64,000 bases of DNA from Moritella sp. JT01 (GTDB lineage: Bacteria; Pseudomonadota; Gammaproteobacteria; Enterobacterales; Moritellaceae): assembly GCF_001574435.1 (NCBI RefSeq), contig NZ_LOCN01000007.1:1-64000 (forward strand). The letters run 5' to 3'. The translations under genes and the position numbers were made by a program. Within the stretch, counting starts at the first letter, position 1. Each line of letters starts with the position of its first letter. Positions 16,085 through 23,743 of the stretch are shown here, in pieces. The notes beneath the pieces were generated by a model. The model ran no database searches and was not told where the DNA came from. It saw nothing but the letters and a program-made list of their open reading frames with translations.

Positions 16085-16888
16085 TTCATTGTCGGTGGCT
16101 GAAACGCCATCTAAGTACAGCGGCACATCTTGTAAATCTGTTAGCTCTTTGGCATTGAGCGCATATGACAGGTCTTGATTGCCTTTACCATGCCCCCATA
16201 AATACAGTTCAGCACCAAAAGCGCTTGGAGCAACAATAATTCCGTCGGAGCTAGCGTCCACAAAATGCTTTTTGATTTGTTCGAGGGGGCCATACTGGAA
16301 GCCCTCAATTAAGTCATCGCTGTTCAAACCAAATAAGGCATGATTTATAATGCCACCGAATTGTTGCATTTCCTTCTCATCAAATTGCATAGAGGCAATA
16401 TAAATATTCATTGGGATGAATAGTTGCATCTTGTGCCTGTCATCTTGGTTGTACATATAACCTGATTCAGAGAAGACCTTCTTGATTAATGAGTAGATCA
16501 CGTAATGCGAACGAATTTGATACGTAGACATGCCATCAAGTATCTTAGCTATTCTAGCTCCTCGATCATCTCTACCAAGATCTGTTCGGGATGACGCAAG
16601 AATTCCTCCAAAATAGTCTACTGCGACTTCATCATCACAATAAGAGCCTTCGTTAATGATTGTCTTTAGTACTTTTGGAGGAACGTGTCCCGGGGAATCA
16701 ATATTTTCGCCTAGTTTTTCTTCCGCTTTGCTGAATATTTTCCCAACATTTTCGATTCTTTTCTTAGTAAACTCTTGTAGCTCACCACCAAGATAATCTG
16801 CCGTTGGGCCTAACAATTTTTGCAGACCATCCTTTCCTAAATAGGCTGCAATTGCTCCTATTCCGACTGTCGTAATTGGTTCTGGCAT
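16034..16888 (-). CDS. Unrecognised soluble protein (cassette A), perhaps Abi-alpha/DUF4393-like
   Basis: A 284-residue protein starting MPEPITTVGIGAIAAYLGKDG, with a helical stretch KKRIENVGKIFSKAEEKLG and the segment DRGARIAKILDGMSTYQIR. The N-terminal hydrophobic Gly-rich stretch followed by a helix resembles abortive-infection alpha/DUF4393 proteins, but I am not sure of the family. The RBS is strong (AAAAGGAGTAATC before the ATG). The gene begins about 20 nt after a GTTATG core-like motif (16,905-16,910) and its last 17 or so codons (NEHNKSRQQDASEAGASA) are encoded by the attC site. A defence role is inferred only from its neighbours. Confidence 0.5.
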   Translation of the reverse strand: MPEPITTVGIGAIAAYLGKDGLQKLLGPTADYLGGELQEFTKKRIENVGKIFSKAEEKLGENIDSPGHVPPKVLKTIINEGSYCDDEVAVDYFGGILASSRTDLGRDDRGARIAKILDGMSTYQIRSHYVIYSLIKKVFSESGYMYNQDDRHKMQLFIPMNIYIASMQFDEKEMQQFGGIINHALFGLNSDDLIEGFQYGPLEQIKKHFVDASSDGIIVAPSAFGAELYLWGHGKGNQDLSYALNAKELTDLQDVPLYLDGVSATDNEHNKSRQQDASEAGASA

Positions 16889-16910
16889 GATTACTCCTTT
16901 TGGACATAAC

Positions 16911-17450
16911 AGTGTATTTTACGGAATTCCGTATAATACCTGAAAGACTACTAGTGTTAAATGATATTATATTAAATTATTATTTAATAACAATGAATTA
17001 CATCACATTTGGCATTGAGTTGGTATTCCCTCTTATTTAGATATACAGAATGAAATTATTTATACAGGTCCGTATAAGTAATAATGAAATTAATATAAAT
17101 CAATAACTTAAATTAATTCACATTTACAAAGAAAGCCAATCTAGATCTGTTAAAGTTACTAAATATTTATTTAATAGCACTAATTAGCAAATTGATTTGT
17201 CGCTTTGTAAATACTTGGATTTCATATAAAAATAGAAACAGAATCAAATTAGTGTCCAATAATAACGTTTGAATGGAAATTAAAATCTGACTTAAAAGAA
17301 GATAAAATCACAGTGAAAAATTGATATTTTAGTCACCGTTATAATGATTTATTAATAATTAATCATCTAGACTTGCGCCAACAATCATTTGATGGCCTTA
17401 TCCAGCCTGTTCATAAAGTACATTCCCAATAGTCGTTGTTCCTGGTATCG
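16911..17450. other. Gene-free AT-rich stretch between gpA operon and cassette array
   Basis: About 540 nt without a convincing gene on either strand. A perfect 14-bp palindrome tacggaattccgta lies close to the array edge (about 16,920-16,933), and a related half, tccgtata, recurs near 17,071-17,078. A promoter for the leftward cassette genes may lie here (TATTAT-like box on the minus strand near 16,930), but no strong -35 was seen. It could also hold an attI-like remnant or the phage replication-linked region. Confidence 0.4.
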
Positions 17451-17585
17451 CTAGCTTTCGTCTTCGTTTTGTATTTCAGATATCAACATCAATAAAAACA
17501 GCACAACATCAGTATTATCACTCAATGTATCCTGTGCAGCCGCGATAACGACAAAATCTTTAGCACGTTCCTGTAATGAGTTCAT
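17451..17585 (-). CDS. Small phage protein following gpA
   Basis: A 44-residue frame from the ATG at 17,585 to the TAG at 17,451. It starts 2 nt after the gpA stop and is preceded by GGGGGTG 3 nt upstream of the ATG, a strong coupled ribosome site. The product begins MNSLQERAKDFVVIAAAQDT, then a hydrophobic helix (about residues 26-37) and an acidic tail. I do not recognise it; P2-like phages often carry a small gene at this position. Confidence 0.55.
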   Translation of the reverse strand: MNSLQERAKDFVVIAAAQDTLSDNTDVVLFLLMLISEIQNEDES

Positions 17586-17587
17586 AA

Positions 17588-20017
17588 TCACCCCCAATCC
17601 CAGCTTTCCCAGTCTTCCCAACCAGGTATGTAATCGGATGTATCTTTAATTTCAGTCTCAGGACTGTTCCAACCATCCCAAATATTAGGTTCTTCAGGTG
17701 TTACATCTATCACTTCGGGCGGGTGATATTTACTATCGGCGTAATAGCCCTGCCTCAATTTCACGATGTGGTCCTTATCAACTCTGATTTGGGCGCCCTC
17801 TTCCATAACATTGACCAGGTGATCATCTAAATGAATACCGCGCCTTTTCAAAAGTGCTTTAATTCCAGTATTTAATCTGTCGCGTCTGGAGGGCGTACAG
17901 TTAGTGACAGAACTCCGAGAAGCCCCTTCGGGACTCATTAAACCCTCAGCACCTGCGGTGCTACTGGTGATCACTTCACTATCAAGAAATGCTTGAGACT
18001 TGCGCTGGATTACCCAGTTGCGTAGACGAGTCTTAACTGGTGTTTCATCGGTAACTTTGAAGCCTTGGATCTTACCAACGTATTCCCCGTATTCATTACC
18101 CATTTCTGTAACGTCATAGTCATTACGAATAAGTAAATTCTTACGTTTCACGAATGGACCCCCCTGTGCCATGACATAACCTGCAAAGTCACCTTTGTCG
18201 GCACATTTCATTGCTGTGGATGCGCTATCCGTTTCTGTTTTTAACTCAGCTTTATATTTGCAAGTGATCACTTCCCAGCGCTGTAAGTGAGTCATTGCAG
18301 CATAGTTCAAACGTGGCCCCTGAAAATCTAATTGAGGACCAATAAGGTAAGCATTTTGGTCTGGGAATAATTCGGTAAATAGGTTGTATTGTTGTTTTGC
18401 ATTGAGCAAAGCAACGTAGCTTTTGAATGTGTTTACGTCGTTGTTGGCATAACGACGTAACTCTCGATACGTAGTGACTGGTGCCCCACCTATCGCTTGA
18501 AACTGACGAATACGCCAACGACTTGCCCAGGCAGTAACGTTTGCCGACATTTCTTTTTGGTCGCGCCCTGTCTCGTCATCTTTTTCATCATCCATGGCAT
18601 AACCATCAATATTCTTACTGATGTATTTAGCAATGTAGCCGGTTGCAGAACCCAGTTCAGAATCGATAGCAACAATCTCGCATCGAGTGCGTAAATTCGG
18701 TGGCCCTACTGCTATTTCTTTTTTGTTTATTGACGGAAACAGCTCTTTAAAATCTTCTTGTACTGCGTAATGCGTGAATACCTCACTCGCCCGCTTTACA
18801 TCATGGGGCTGCATGAATAACAGTAAATGCCAATGTGGTGTACCGTCGTGATGTGGTTCTACAACTCTGATACCAAATACTGAAATATCATCACGTTTGA
18901 ACTGAGCGCGGATTTTAGCCCAAACGCTACATAAATAACGCTGTGCATCACGGGGACTGTTACCCATCCAGTGATCGATAAAGCCGCCCCTTTTTCGGGT
19001 GTGGTGATATTTGGATGGTGCGGTTAAGGTAAGGAAAAGTCCTTCGCAACCCATAGCTTGGGCAATATTCTCGTAACCACGCATCCGAACCATAAGCTCG
19101 CAACGGCGAATGGCTGGGTTACCCGTGGATTTATAGAACATCTCGGTAAGTGCTATCTCTTCGTCCATGTCTTCATCAAAGACCGACATGCCTTTGATGA
19201 AATCACGGTTACGTTGTTTTTGGTTCTTCCATTCGTGCAGACAGTCACGGGAACAGTACGGGCTTGCTGACTTTTGTACTTGGCCTACTGCGATTGCTAG
19301 GTGCTCGCGCATTATCGAACGCTTGGCTTTTAATTTACTTTCCCAGGCACGATTGCAGGTTAAGCGTAAAATACCACACTCAGCTTCTGCAGCTGTTAAG
19401 TCAGATTCGGGTTTATCATAGGGTGGTGTATAACCAAATTTACGGCTAATTTCACGTAGGCCACAAAAGACCTGGATAATAGACTGATCGTAGTCTTGGG
19501 CTTCATCCTGCTCTGCAGCTTGTTCATCGAGTTGTACGGCAAAGAAATCAGCATACTGTTGCGCTAATACTTTGAGTTCGCTTTTATCCATTTCTGCGAG
19601 TAGTTTTTCACGGAACAAATCGTTACAGAGAGTATAAGAATCACGATATTTAACCTGCTGGTTATATTGCCCTAATACTTTTTTTAAACGTGGGTTAATC
19701 TTGGCTCCCACGGTTTTTCTTAAGTACTTATTGGCGTATTGACGGCCATTACGTTTAAAGGCTTTGATATAGCGCTCGGCAAAATAACGGCTAAGGTAAT
19801 GCGGCATGTCACCAAAGAACTGCTTGCGCCATTGATGGTCTTCGAGATCGGGGTTAGCCTGGAACATCGCGTTTTCGATTAGCGACATTTCAGGTTGTGG
19901 TAATTCTTTGCCTAGCGCGGGCATTCTGACCGGCTTATTACTGCAGTCCTCCGCGCTTTCAATCATTTCAATAATTGTATTACGGCCAGAAAGTGAGAGC
20001 GGTTGAGTCGTACTCAT
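17588..20017 (-). CDS. Replication initiation endonuclease, gpA-like HUH nickase
   Basis: An 809-residue protein (P2 gpA is 761) of the HUH relaxase type, which nicks the phage origin and starts rolling-circle replication. The metal-binding motif is HHDGTPHWHLLLF, and the paired tyrosines are in TGYIAKYISKN (Y-x3-Y), as in P2 gpA. I chose the ATG at 20,017 (MSTTQPLSLSGR), which overlaps the upstream stop in an ATGA; a longer frame from 20,152 would overlap the preceding gene by over 130 nt. In P2 the origin lies inside gene A. It is the main gene of the leftward early operon and is followed by a small coupled gene. Confidence 0.92.
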   Translation of the reverse strand: MSTTQPLSLSGRNTIIEMIESAEDCSNKPVRMPALGKELPQPEMSLIENAMFQANPDLEDHQWRKQFFGDMPHYLSRYFAERYIKAFKRNGRQYANKYLRKTVGAKINPRLKKVLGQYNQQVKYRDSYTLCNDLFREKLLAEMDKSELKVLAQQYADFFAVQLDEQAAEQDEAQDYDQSIIQVFCGLREISRKFGYTPPYDKPESDLTAAEAECGILRLTCNRAWESKLKAKRSIMREHLAIAVGQVQKSASPYCSRDCLHEWKNQKQRNRDFIKGMSVFDEDMDEEIALTEMFYKSTGNPAIRRCELMVRMRGYENIAQAMGCEGLFLTLTAPSKYHHTRKRGGFIDHWMGNSPRDAQRYLCSVWAKIRAQFKRDDISVFGIRVVEPHHDGTPHWHLLLFMQPHDVKRASEVFTHYAVQEDFKELFPSINKKEIAVGPPNLRTRCEIVAIDSELGSATGYIAKYISKNIDGYAMDDEKDDETGRDQKEMSANVTAWASRWRIRQFQAIGGAPVTTYRELRRYANNDVNTFKSYVALLNAKQQYNLFTELFPDQNAYLIGPQLDFQGPRLNYAAMTHLQRWEVITCKYKAELKTETDSASTAMKCADKGDFAGYVMAQGGPFVKRKNLLIRNDYDVTEMGNEYGEYVGKIQGFKVTDETPVKTRLRNWVIQRKSQAFLDSEVITSSTAGAEGLMSPEGASRSSVTNCTPSRRDRLNTGIKALLKRRGIHLDDHLVNVMEEGAQIRVDKDHIVKLRQGYYADSKYHPPEVIDVTPEEPNIWDGWNSPETEIKDTSDYIPGWEDWESWDWG

Positions 20018-20241
20018 ACTTCGGCATATTCCTGCACGTTTAATACGACATAACCGCCCTTGCCTTTTGGTCGTCCGATAACACCACGAAACAACTGGCG
20101 ACAATCTAGCTGTTGGCAAGCGTTGTCGATGGCATCTTGCTTGGTTTCCCATTCACCTATTTCGACAGTGCGCAGTTCGTGGGTTTTAGGGTGTTCACGC
20201 ATGCCGCCATTTGGACACAGCTCTATTGCTAAATACATCAT
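20014..20241 (-). CDS. Early phage protein, unknown function
   Basis: A 75-residue protein beginning MMYLAIELCPNGGMREH and containing GRPKGKGGYVVL near its end. I do not recognise a family. The ATG at 20,241 overlaps the stop of the previous gene in an ATGA, and its own stop overlaps the gpA start in the same way; this coupling decides the start, against a longer frame from 20,292. The likely role is in early phage regulation or replication, from position only. Confidence 0.6.
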   Translation of the reverse strand: MMYLAIELCPNGGMREHPKTHELRTVEIGEWETKQDAIDNACQQLDCRQLFRGVIGRPKGKGGYVVLNVQEYAEV

Positions 20242-20624
20242 GCGACCATCCAGATTGTTGTATTGTGGATATCGAGTGTTTTTTCCCACCACAATTCGAT
20301 GCAGGCTACTAACTTGGTTAAGCCGAAGCCTTGTGCCATAAAGTACACCGAGCGGATAGCGCCTAGGGCAAGTTGCTCTTCAGTTGAATTAGTATCAGAA
20401 CAAGTCACCACGCTTTGCCAAAAGGCAAATACAGTAATCAATACCTCTTCTTGCTTTAGCGTTGCGTAAAGGTTGAAATGAAAACAAGGCATTGCAAGTG
20501 CGTCACTACGACCAGCATCAACGCATTCAAACAAATCGATAATCCAATCGGCTTTGTCTTCATCAATACCAAGCGAGTGCAGCGCCGAACGCACATTTTC
20601 AACTGGGGCTAAAATACGTTTCAT
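20238..20624 (-). CDS. Early phage protein, unknown function
   Basis: A 128-residue soluble protein starting MKRILAPVENVRSALHSLGI, rich in helices, with FHFNLYATLKQEEVL and AIRSVYFMAQGFGL segments. No family recognised. It overlaps both neighbours by 4 nt (start with the stop of the upstream gene, stop with the start of the next), so it belongs to the leftward early operon ending in gpA. Confidence 0.6.
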   Translation of the reverse strand: MKRILAPVENVRSALHSLGIDEDKADWIIDLFECVDAGRSDALAMPCFHFNLYATLKQEEVLITVFAFWQSVVTCSDTNSTEEQLALGAIRSVYFMAQGFGLTKLVACIELWWEKTLDIHNTTIWMVA

Positions 20625-20911
20625 GCTGCCACCTCGCCTTTAATTAAATTGCTTAGTTCGTTATATGTAGAAGTAATTTGCCTAAATGCAGTTAAGCCAT
20701 CGAGGTAAATGGTTTTATCAATGAGCTTGTGCACTGACCAGGTATTCGGGGTTTTCATGCCGTTAAAGTAGGCTTTATCAATTACGATAACTTCGAGCGC
20801 ATCTGCATGGCCAATATAGCGAACAGATACGCTCACTTTTTCTGGTTTGGCTATGGCAATAAACATTAGCTCGTTGATCACATCGTTTATTGTTGGATTT
20901 GGTTTAATCAT
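20621..20911 (-). CDS. Early phage protein, unknown function
   Basis: A 96-residue protein starting MIKPNPTINDVINELMFIAI with a VSVSVRYIGHADALEVIVI beta stretch and a helical end. No family recognised. Its stop overlaps the next gene's start by 4 nt, and it lies 9 nt after the preceding gene; it is part of the gpA operon. Confidence 0.58.
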   Translation of the reverse strand: MIKPNPTINDVINELMFIAIAKPEKVSVSVRYIGHADALEVIVIDKAYFNGMKTPNTWSVHKLIDKTIYLDGLTAFRQITSTYNELSNLIKGEVAA

Positions 20912-20920
20912 GGTATTCCC

Positions 20921-21196
20921 TTACTTGTTGAATTCAGTTAATGAGTAACCAGCCATTTCCTTGATTGCTGGTGCTAGTCGTTTTATGACTTGATGGATCG
21001 AGGCTCTTTGAGTTTGATTAAACCTTTCAAACTTAAATTTCATGTCCCGCTCTTCCATTCCGGCTGCAAAACAGATAACGCGCTTTGTTTCATCACCTTG
21101 TTTGTTATAAATAACGGCGACACGATTACGGTTAAACATGGCGCGGACTTGAGCGATGGCTTCAACCGCAGATACTTTGTGTTGTGTTTGTTCCAT
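20921..21196 (-). CDS. Early phage protein, unknown function
   Basis: A 91-residue basic protein starting MEQTQHKVSAVEAIAQVRAM with ERFNQTQRASIHQVIKRLAP; it is helical and could bind DNA, but no family is recognised. It sits between a zinc-ribbon microgene and the next early gene, all leftward with short gaps. Confidence 0.55.
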   Translation of the reverse strand: MEQTQHKVSAVEAIAQVRAMFNRNRVAVIYNKQGDETKRVICFAAGMEERDMKFKFERFNQTQRASIHQVIKRLAPAIKEMAGYSLTEFNK

Positions 21197-21211
21197 ACAT
21201 AATCCCCACGA

Positions 21212-21349
21212 TTAACGGTTCATGAACTCTTCAAACTCTTCTGGGTCATCTGCTTCATGGCAGCTGTTACACAAATCATGAAGAGCTCTTGGCTCGTCCA
21301 ATTCAATAAAATCACCACATTCACAACATTTAATTATTTCTTCATCCAT
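21212..21349 (-). CDS. Zinc-ribbon microprotein
   Basis: A 45-residue frame from the ATG at 21,349 to the TAA at 21,212. It carries CxxC pairs (KCCECGDF and LCNSCHE) spaced like a small DksA/TraR or zinc-ribbon knuckle, followed by an acidic tail (DDPEEFEEF). The RBS AGGAG lies 6 nt before the ATG. It lies 12 nt after the CII-like gene in the same operon. Small Zn-finger genes at this position are common in P2-like phages. Confidence 0.7.
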   Translation of the reverse strand: MDEEIIKCCECGDFIELDEPRALHDLCNSCHEADDPEEFEEFMNR

Positions 21350-21361
21350 TGTTATCTCCTA

Positions 21362-21880
21362 TTACATACCTGGTATTGGTAATCCATTCATTACTGCATC
21401 TGCACACATGGACACGAACGGCCCTGCACCACCGCAGCGGTTTTCGACGTCTGACATAAGAAAAACCAATTCGCGTACAGCTTGTTGTGCCTTTCTAACA
21501 ATTGCGTCTTTCTTATGGCGCGTAAGGCGGCGGTCTGATTCGGCTTCTAAGATGTGACGGTTGATATCACCTAGATCAGCTGTAACGCTCATTGCGCTTA
21601 GCGTTAGCGGCTTTGACTCGCCCTGCTTTGGTAGGCGAACAGCAACTAATCCGATCTCTAAAATCGCACTGTTGATAATGTCGTGATTATCAGTGGCCTT
21701 AGTGATTTTGATTAACTCTGTAACGGTTAGTTGGTGGGGTTGGTTGGGGTTTAACTTGTTACGAAGCATCTGACCGCGCATGCCACATTCGCTTGCAATT
21801 GACTCTACGTTTTCAATATCTGCAAAACGGATACAAGCCGTGTCAATTACGCTTTGTTTACTATCATTAATTTCAAACAT
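21362..21880 (-). CDS. Phage regulatory protein CII-like
   Basis: A 172-residue protein beginning MFEINDSKQSVIDTACIRFA, with a helix-turn-helix-like part ASECGMRGQMLRNKLNPNQP and a C-terminal helical oligomerisation region ending RCGGAGPFVSMCADAVM. This is the phage regulatory CII family found in the early region of P2/HP1-type phages. The ATG at 21,880 is chosen because homologues start near the MFEIN-type sequence; a frame from 21,931 adds 17 residues. It likely modulates the lysis-lysogeny decision and heads the leftward early gene group after Cox. Confidence 0.78.
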   Translation of the reverse strand: MFEINDSKQSVIDTACIRFADIENVESIASECGMRGQMLRNKLNPNQPHQLTVTELIKITKATDNHDIINSAILEIGLVAVRLPKQGESKPLTLSAMSVTADLGDINRHILEAESDRRLTRHKKDAIVRKAQQAVRELVFLMSDVENRCGGAGPFVSMCADAVMNGLPIPGM

Positions 21881-22055
21881 TGAACAAATTTCCCTATTTG
21901 AGATGATCAAACTACGCAGTCGCGACAGCAAAGAAAAGATAACCAGTAAGAACCAGTTGAACGACCGAAGGCGCTATTAAACTCAATTCTTGTCGGTACT
22001 TAGATATGAAGTTGATGATCAACATATTTAAACCTCTAATTTGAAATGTCTGTAT

Positions 22056-22316
22056 CTACAAGGCGTAGATGTCTTTTGGAGTGCGAACATCCCAACCAGC
22101 GGCTTCTAATGAACTCATTACCATTTGGGCTTGGTTCACATAAATGGTGCTGCTTTTACCCACTTGCATAGTAGGCAAGACACCGCGAGTTGCTTGAGCA
22201 CGAACGGCACTAAGTGATTGATCTGTACGGCGAGCGTAGACTTCTAACGTGATAGGCAACATATCTGGCTGAATGTTAATCACTAAATTTTCTTGGGTAT
22301 CTGATTTCTTAGGCAT
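22056..22316 (-). CDS. Cox/excisionase-type DNA-binding protein
   Basis: An 86-residue protein. ITLEVYARRTDQSLSAVRAQ, then RGVLPTMQVGK and a wing-like STIYVN strand, match the winged-helix layout of P2 Cox. Cox represses the lysogenic promoter and directs excision together with integrase. It is divergent from the repressor gene at 22,420 across an operator-containing region, as Cox and C are in P2. About 125 nt separate it from the CII-like gene. Confidence 0.78.
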   Translation of the reverse strand: MPKKSDTQENLVINIQPDMLPITLEVYARRTDQSLSAVRAQATRGVLPTMQVGKSSTIYVNQAQMVMSSLEAAGWDVRTPKDIYAL

Positions 22317-22346
22317 TTGATGTATCCTCTATAGGTTTAACTAATG

Positions 22347-22407
22347 AATGCTGTGGTGCAACACAGCATTACCAATCATACGATTGGTAAAATATACCAA
22401 TCATACG
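22347..22407. promoter_or_regulatory. Operator region between divergent repressor and Cox genes
   Basis: The 13-bp sequence taccaatcatacg occurs twice (22,370-22,382 and 22,395-22,407), 25 bp apart start to start. The first copy is completed by attggta (22,383-22,389) to a 7-6-7 inverted repeat. An additional 8-bp inverted repeat, aatgctgt/acagcatt, lies at 22,347-22,370. This is the layout of repressor half-sites in a C/Cox control region. Confidence 0.75.
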
Positions 22408-22419
22408 TGGGGTGTGTCA

Positions 22420-22710
22420 ATGCTTTTTAAAAAAAGACTAAAAGCAATAATTAGAGAAGAAGGCATGAGCCAAAAAGTTTTTGCTGAAGAAATCGATGTC
22501 AGCCTAGGTGCTGTAGAGCAATATCTATCGGGAAAAAGGATTCCAGCTGGCGATGTAATAATGAAAATTGTCTCGCACGAGCAATTTAAAAAATACACAA
22601 TGTGGCTGTTAACAGGGGACGTTGAAGAAGATTCAGACCAAGTTAGTCCAAAACCATCTACTCAAGAAAAATGCGGTTTAGTGTCTGATGATTCAGAGAA
22701 GGAAGCTTGA
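22420..22710 (+). CDS. Phage repressor C-like (copy 1)
   Basis: A 96-residue XRE-type helix-turn-helix protein: RLKAIIREEGMSQKVFAEEI, then VSLGAVEQYLSGKRIP. The HKKYT-like WLLTG stretch (HEQFKKYTMWLLTG) is typical of short C repressors of Vibrio-type P2 phages. It should keep the prophage silent by binding the operators upstream. The ATG at 22,420 is chosen because the HTH then begins near residue 5; the longer frame from 22,348 runs through the operators. It is closely related to the gene at 24,213 (about 39 of 85 aligned residues identical by eye). Confidence 0.8.
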   Translation: MLFKKRLKAIIREEGMSQKVFAEEIDVSLGAVEQYLSGKRIPAGDVIMKIVSHEQFKKYTMWLLTGDVEEDSDQVSPKPSTQEKCGLVSDDSEKEA

Positions 22711-22711
22711 T

Positions 22712-23008
22712 ATGTCAGACTGGCAAGAAAATCATTGTCACTGGGTCGGACAAGATGGATTTAACGATGAGGGCGAAATATCACTCGAAGAAATGTTAGA
22801 AGAAAGAGCAAAAGAGGACAAACTGTACCTCCAGCGTAACCCTTTTTGTACTGCTCTGTTTCATTGTGAACACTGTGATAACAAATTCGAGGCTAGAGCA
22901 TCTGAAAGACATCGATGCCCCTGTGATAATACTTCTTATGCCAAAGAACTATGGATACTCAAAGGTAAAAGAAAAGGCGCAAATAGTTATGCAAAAATTC
23001 GAGAGTAA
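22712..23008 (+). CDS. Small zinc-ribbon-like protein downstream of the repressor
   Basis: A 98-residue acidic protein starting MSDWQENHCHWVGQDGFNDE, with FHCEHCDNKF and HRCPCDN forming a CxxC...CxC zinc-ribbon-like pair. The ATG at 22,712 follows the repressor stop (22,708-22,710) by one base, with GAAGGA upstream, so both are translated from one mRNA. Function unknown; it could modulate the repressor or serve as a cargo protein. Confidence 0.6.
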   Translation: MSDWQENHCHWVGQDGFNDEGEISLEEMLEERAKEDKLYLQRNPFCTALFHCEHCDNKFEARASERHRCPCDNTSYAKELWILKGKRKGANSYAKIRE

Positions 23009-23020
23009 GTGAACGTTACT

Positions 23021-23050
23021 GATTTACAGTTTGTCAGCAAACTGTAAATC
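23021..23050 (+). terminator. Perfect hairpin after the repressor operon
   Basis: gatttacagttt (23,021-23,032) / aaactgtaaatc (23,039-23,050), 12-bp stem, 6-nt loop, directly behind the gene ending at 23,008. No strong T tract follows, so it is a weak terminator or an mRNA stabiliser. Confidence 0.55.
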
Positions 23051-23156
23051 AAATTCATAACAAAAACATGAAATCCGACAGCTAATACTGTCTCATTTTT
23101 TGCAATAAACAAAATGGGCAAAATCTGCACTAGTATGCAGCGTTATAGGACTCTCG

Positions 23157-23717
23157 ATGCTTATCTTAAAAATCAAATCTTTAGTTGAGAAATACATCCC
23201 AAATAAAAATGACTTATTCACTATGGCAATCGAAGGGGCTGACTCTGAATATCAAATATTAGAAGTAAATGAAAAACAATTTTACGAAGCGTTGGTTTTG
23301 TTTACTTTACAAATCATAGGTGTGTTTTTGACTGCATGGTTTGTTAATTTTCTTGGTCATATTTTCATTACTAATTTTGATTCAAGTTTTCTTTTTGGTG
23401 TTTTAGTTTTACCTTTATTAGCTATTTTAAAGGAATTTCCCGAAGTATTTTCTGTTCTATTTATAAAGGTTGGGTTATCCAACCAAAGCATTGCTGTTAA
23501 AACAGGTTTTCATTTCGAGAGTCTTGATAAGCTCGACTTAGATACTATAGAAAATATAGAAATTGTAACGACTCCTTTAGGAAATAAATTAGGTTACGGA
23601 ACGCTAGATATTTATAGTTATGGTAGCAGTATTAGGGTTCCCTATATTAACGAACCTTATAAAACCAAAAATATCATTGAAGCGTACGTTAAAGAAATAA
23701 AAAAGGTTAAGGCTTAA
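23157..23717 (+). CDS. Membrane protein with bacterial PH-like domain, cargo
   Basis: A 186-residue protein with two hydrophobic segments (about residues 46-70 and 77-100). A cytoplasmic domain follows with LDLDTIENIEIVTTPLG, KLGYGTLDIYSYG and VPYINEP, a pattern seen in YdbS/YdbT-type bPH2 domains. The function of such proteins is poorly known. The gene sits between the repressor and integrase, outside the standard P2 core. It begins 15 nt after a GCGTTATAGG motif like a cassette core, so cassette origin is possible but weakly supported. Confidence 0.55.
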   Translation: MLILKIKSLVEKYIPNKNDLFTMAIEGADSEYQILEVNEKQFYEALVLFTLQIIGVFLTAWFVNFLGHIFITNFDSSFLFGVLVLPLLAILKEFPEVFSVLFIKVGLSNQSIAVKTGFHFESLDKLDLDTIENIEIVTTPLGNKLGYGTLDIYSYGSSIRVPYINEPYKTKNIIEAYVKEIKKVKA

Positions 23718-23743
23718 TACGTTGCTAGGCGTTAGGAGTAAGT

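Larger units (their letters stand above)
12234..16910 (-). mobile_element. Integron gene-cassette array without an integrase (CALIN-like)
   Basis: Five consecutive attC-like sites, each with outer CATAAC/GTTATG-type core sites and inner inverted arms, separate four leftward genes and one tiny gene-poor cassette. In every case the site lies just behind the 3' end of a gene. The next gene then starts shortly after the GCGTTA-type core, the usual cassette layout. The arms of neighbouring sites differ in sequence and length (60-99 bp) but all can fold. No tyrosine recombinase of the IntI type is in the window; the only recombinase is the P2-type integrase. The array lies between the gpA and ogr genes of the prophage, the cargo locus of P2-like phages. 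Confidence 0.8.

Noticed and set aside
16009-16110. Longer N-terminus for the peptidase gene (start at 16,110)
   Set aside because: These codons run through attC A and the end of the previous cassette gene; a good ribosome site and the cassette boundary support the start at 16,008.
20018-20152. 45 extra N-terminal residues for gpA
   Set aside because: They overlap the upstream gene and have Arg/Cys-rich shadow composition; the ATG at 20,017 is coupled to the upstream stop.
23021-23050. ACAG...CTGT arrangement as a second LexA box
   Set aside because: The halves are in the reverse order and with the wrong spacing; it is simply a hairpin.
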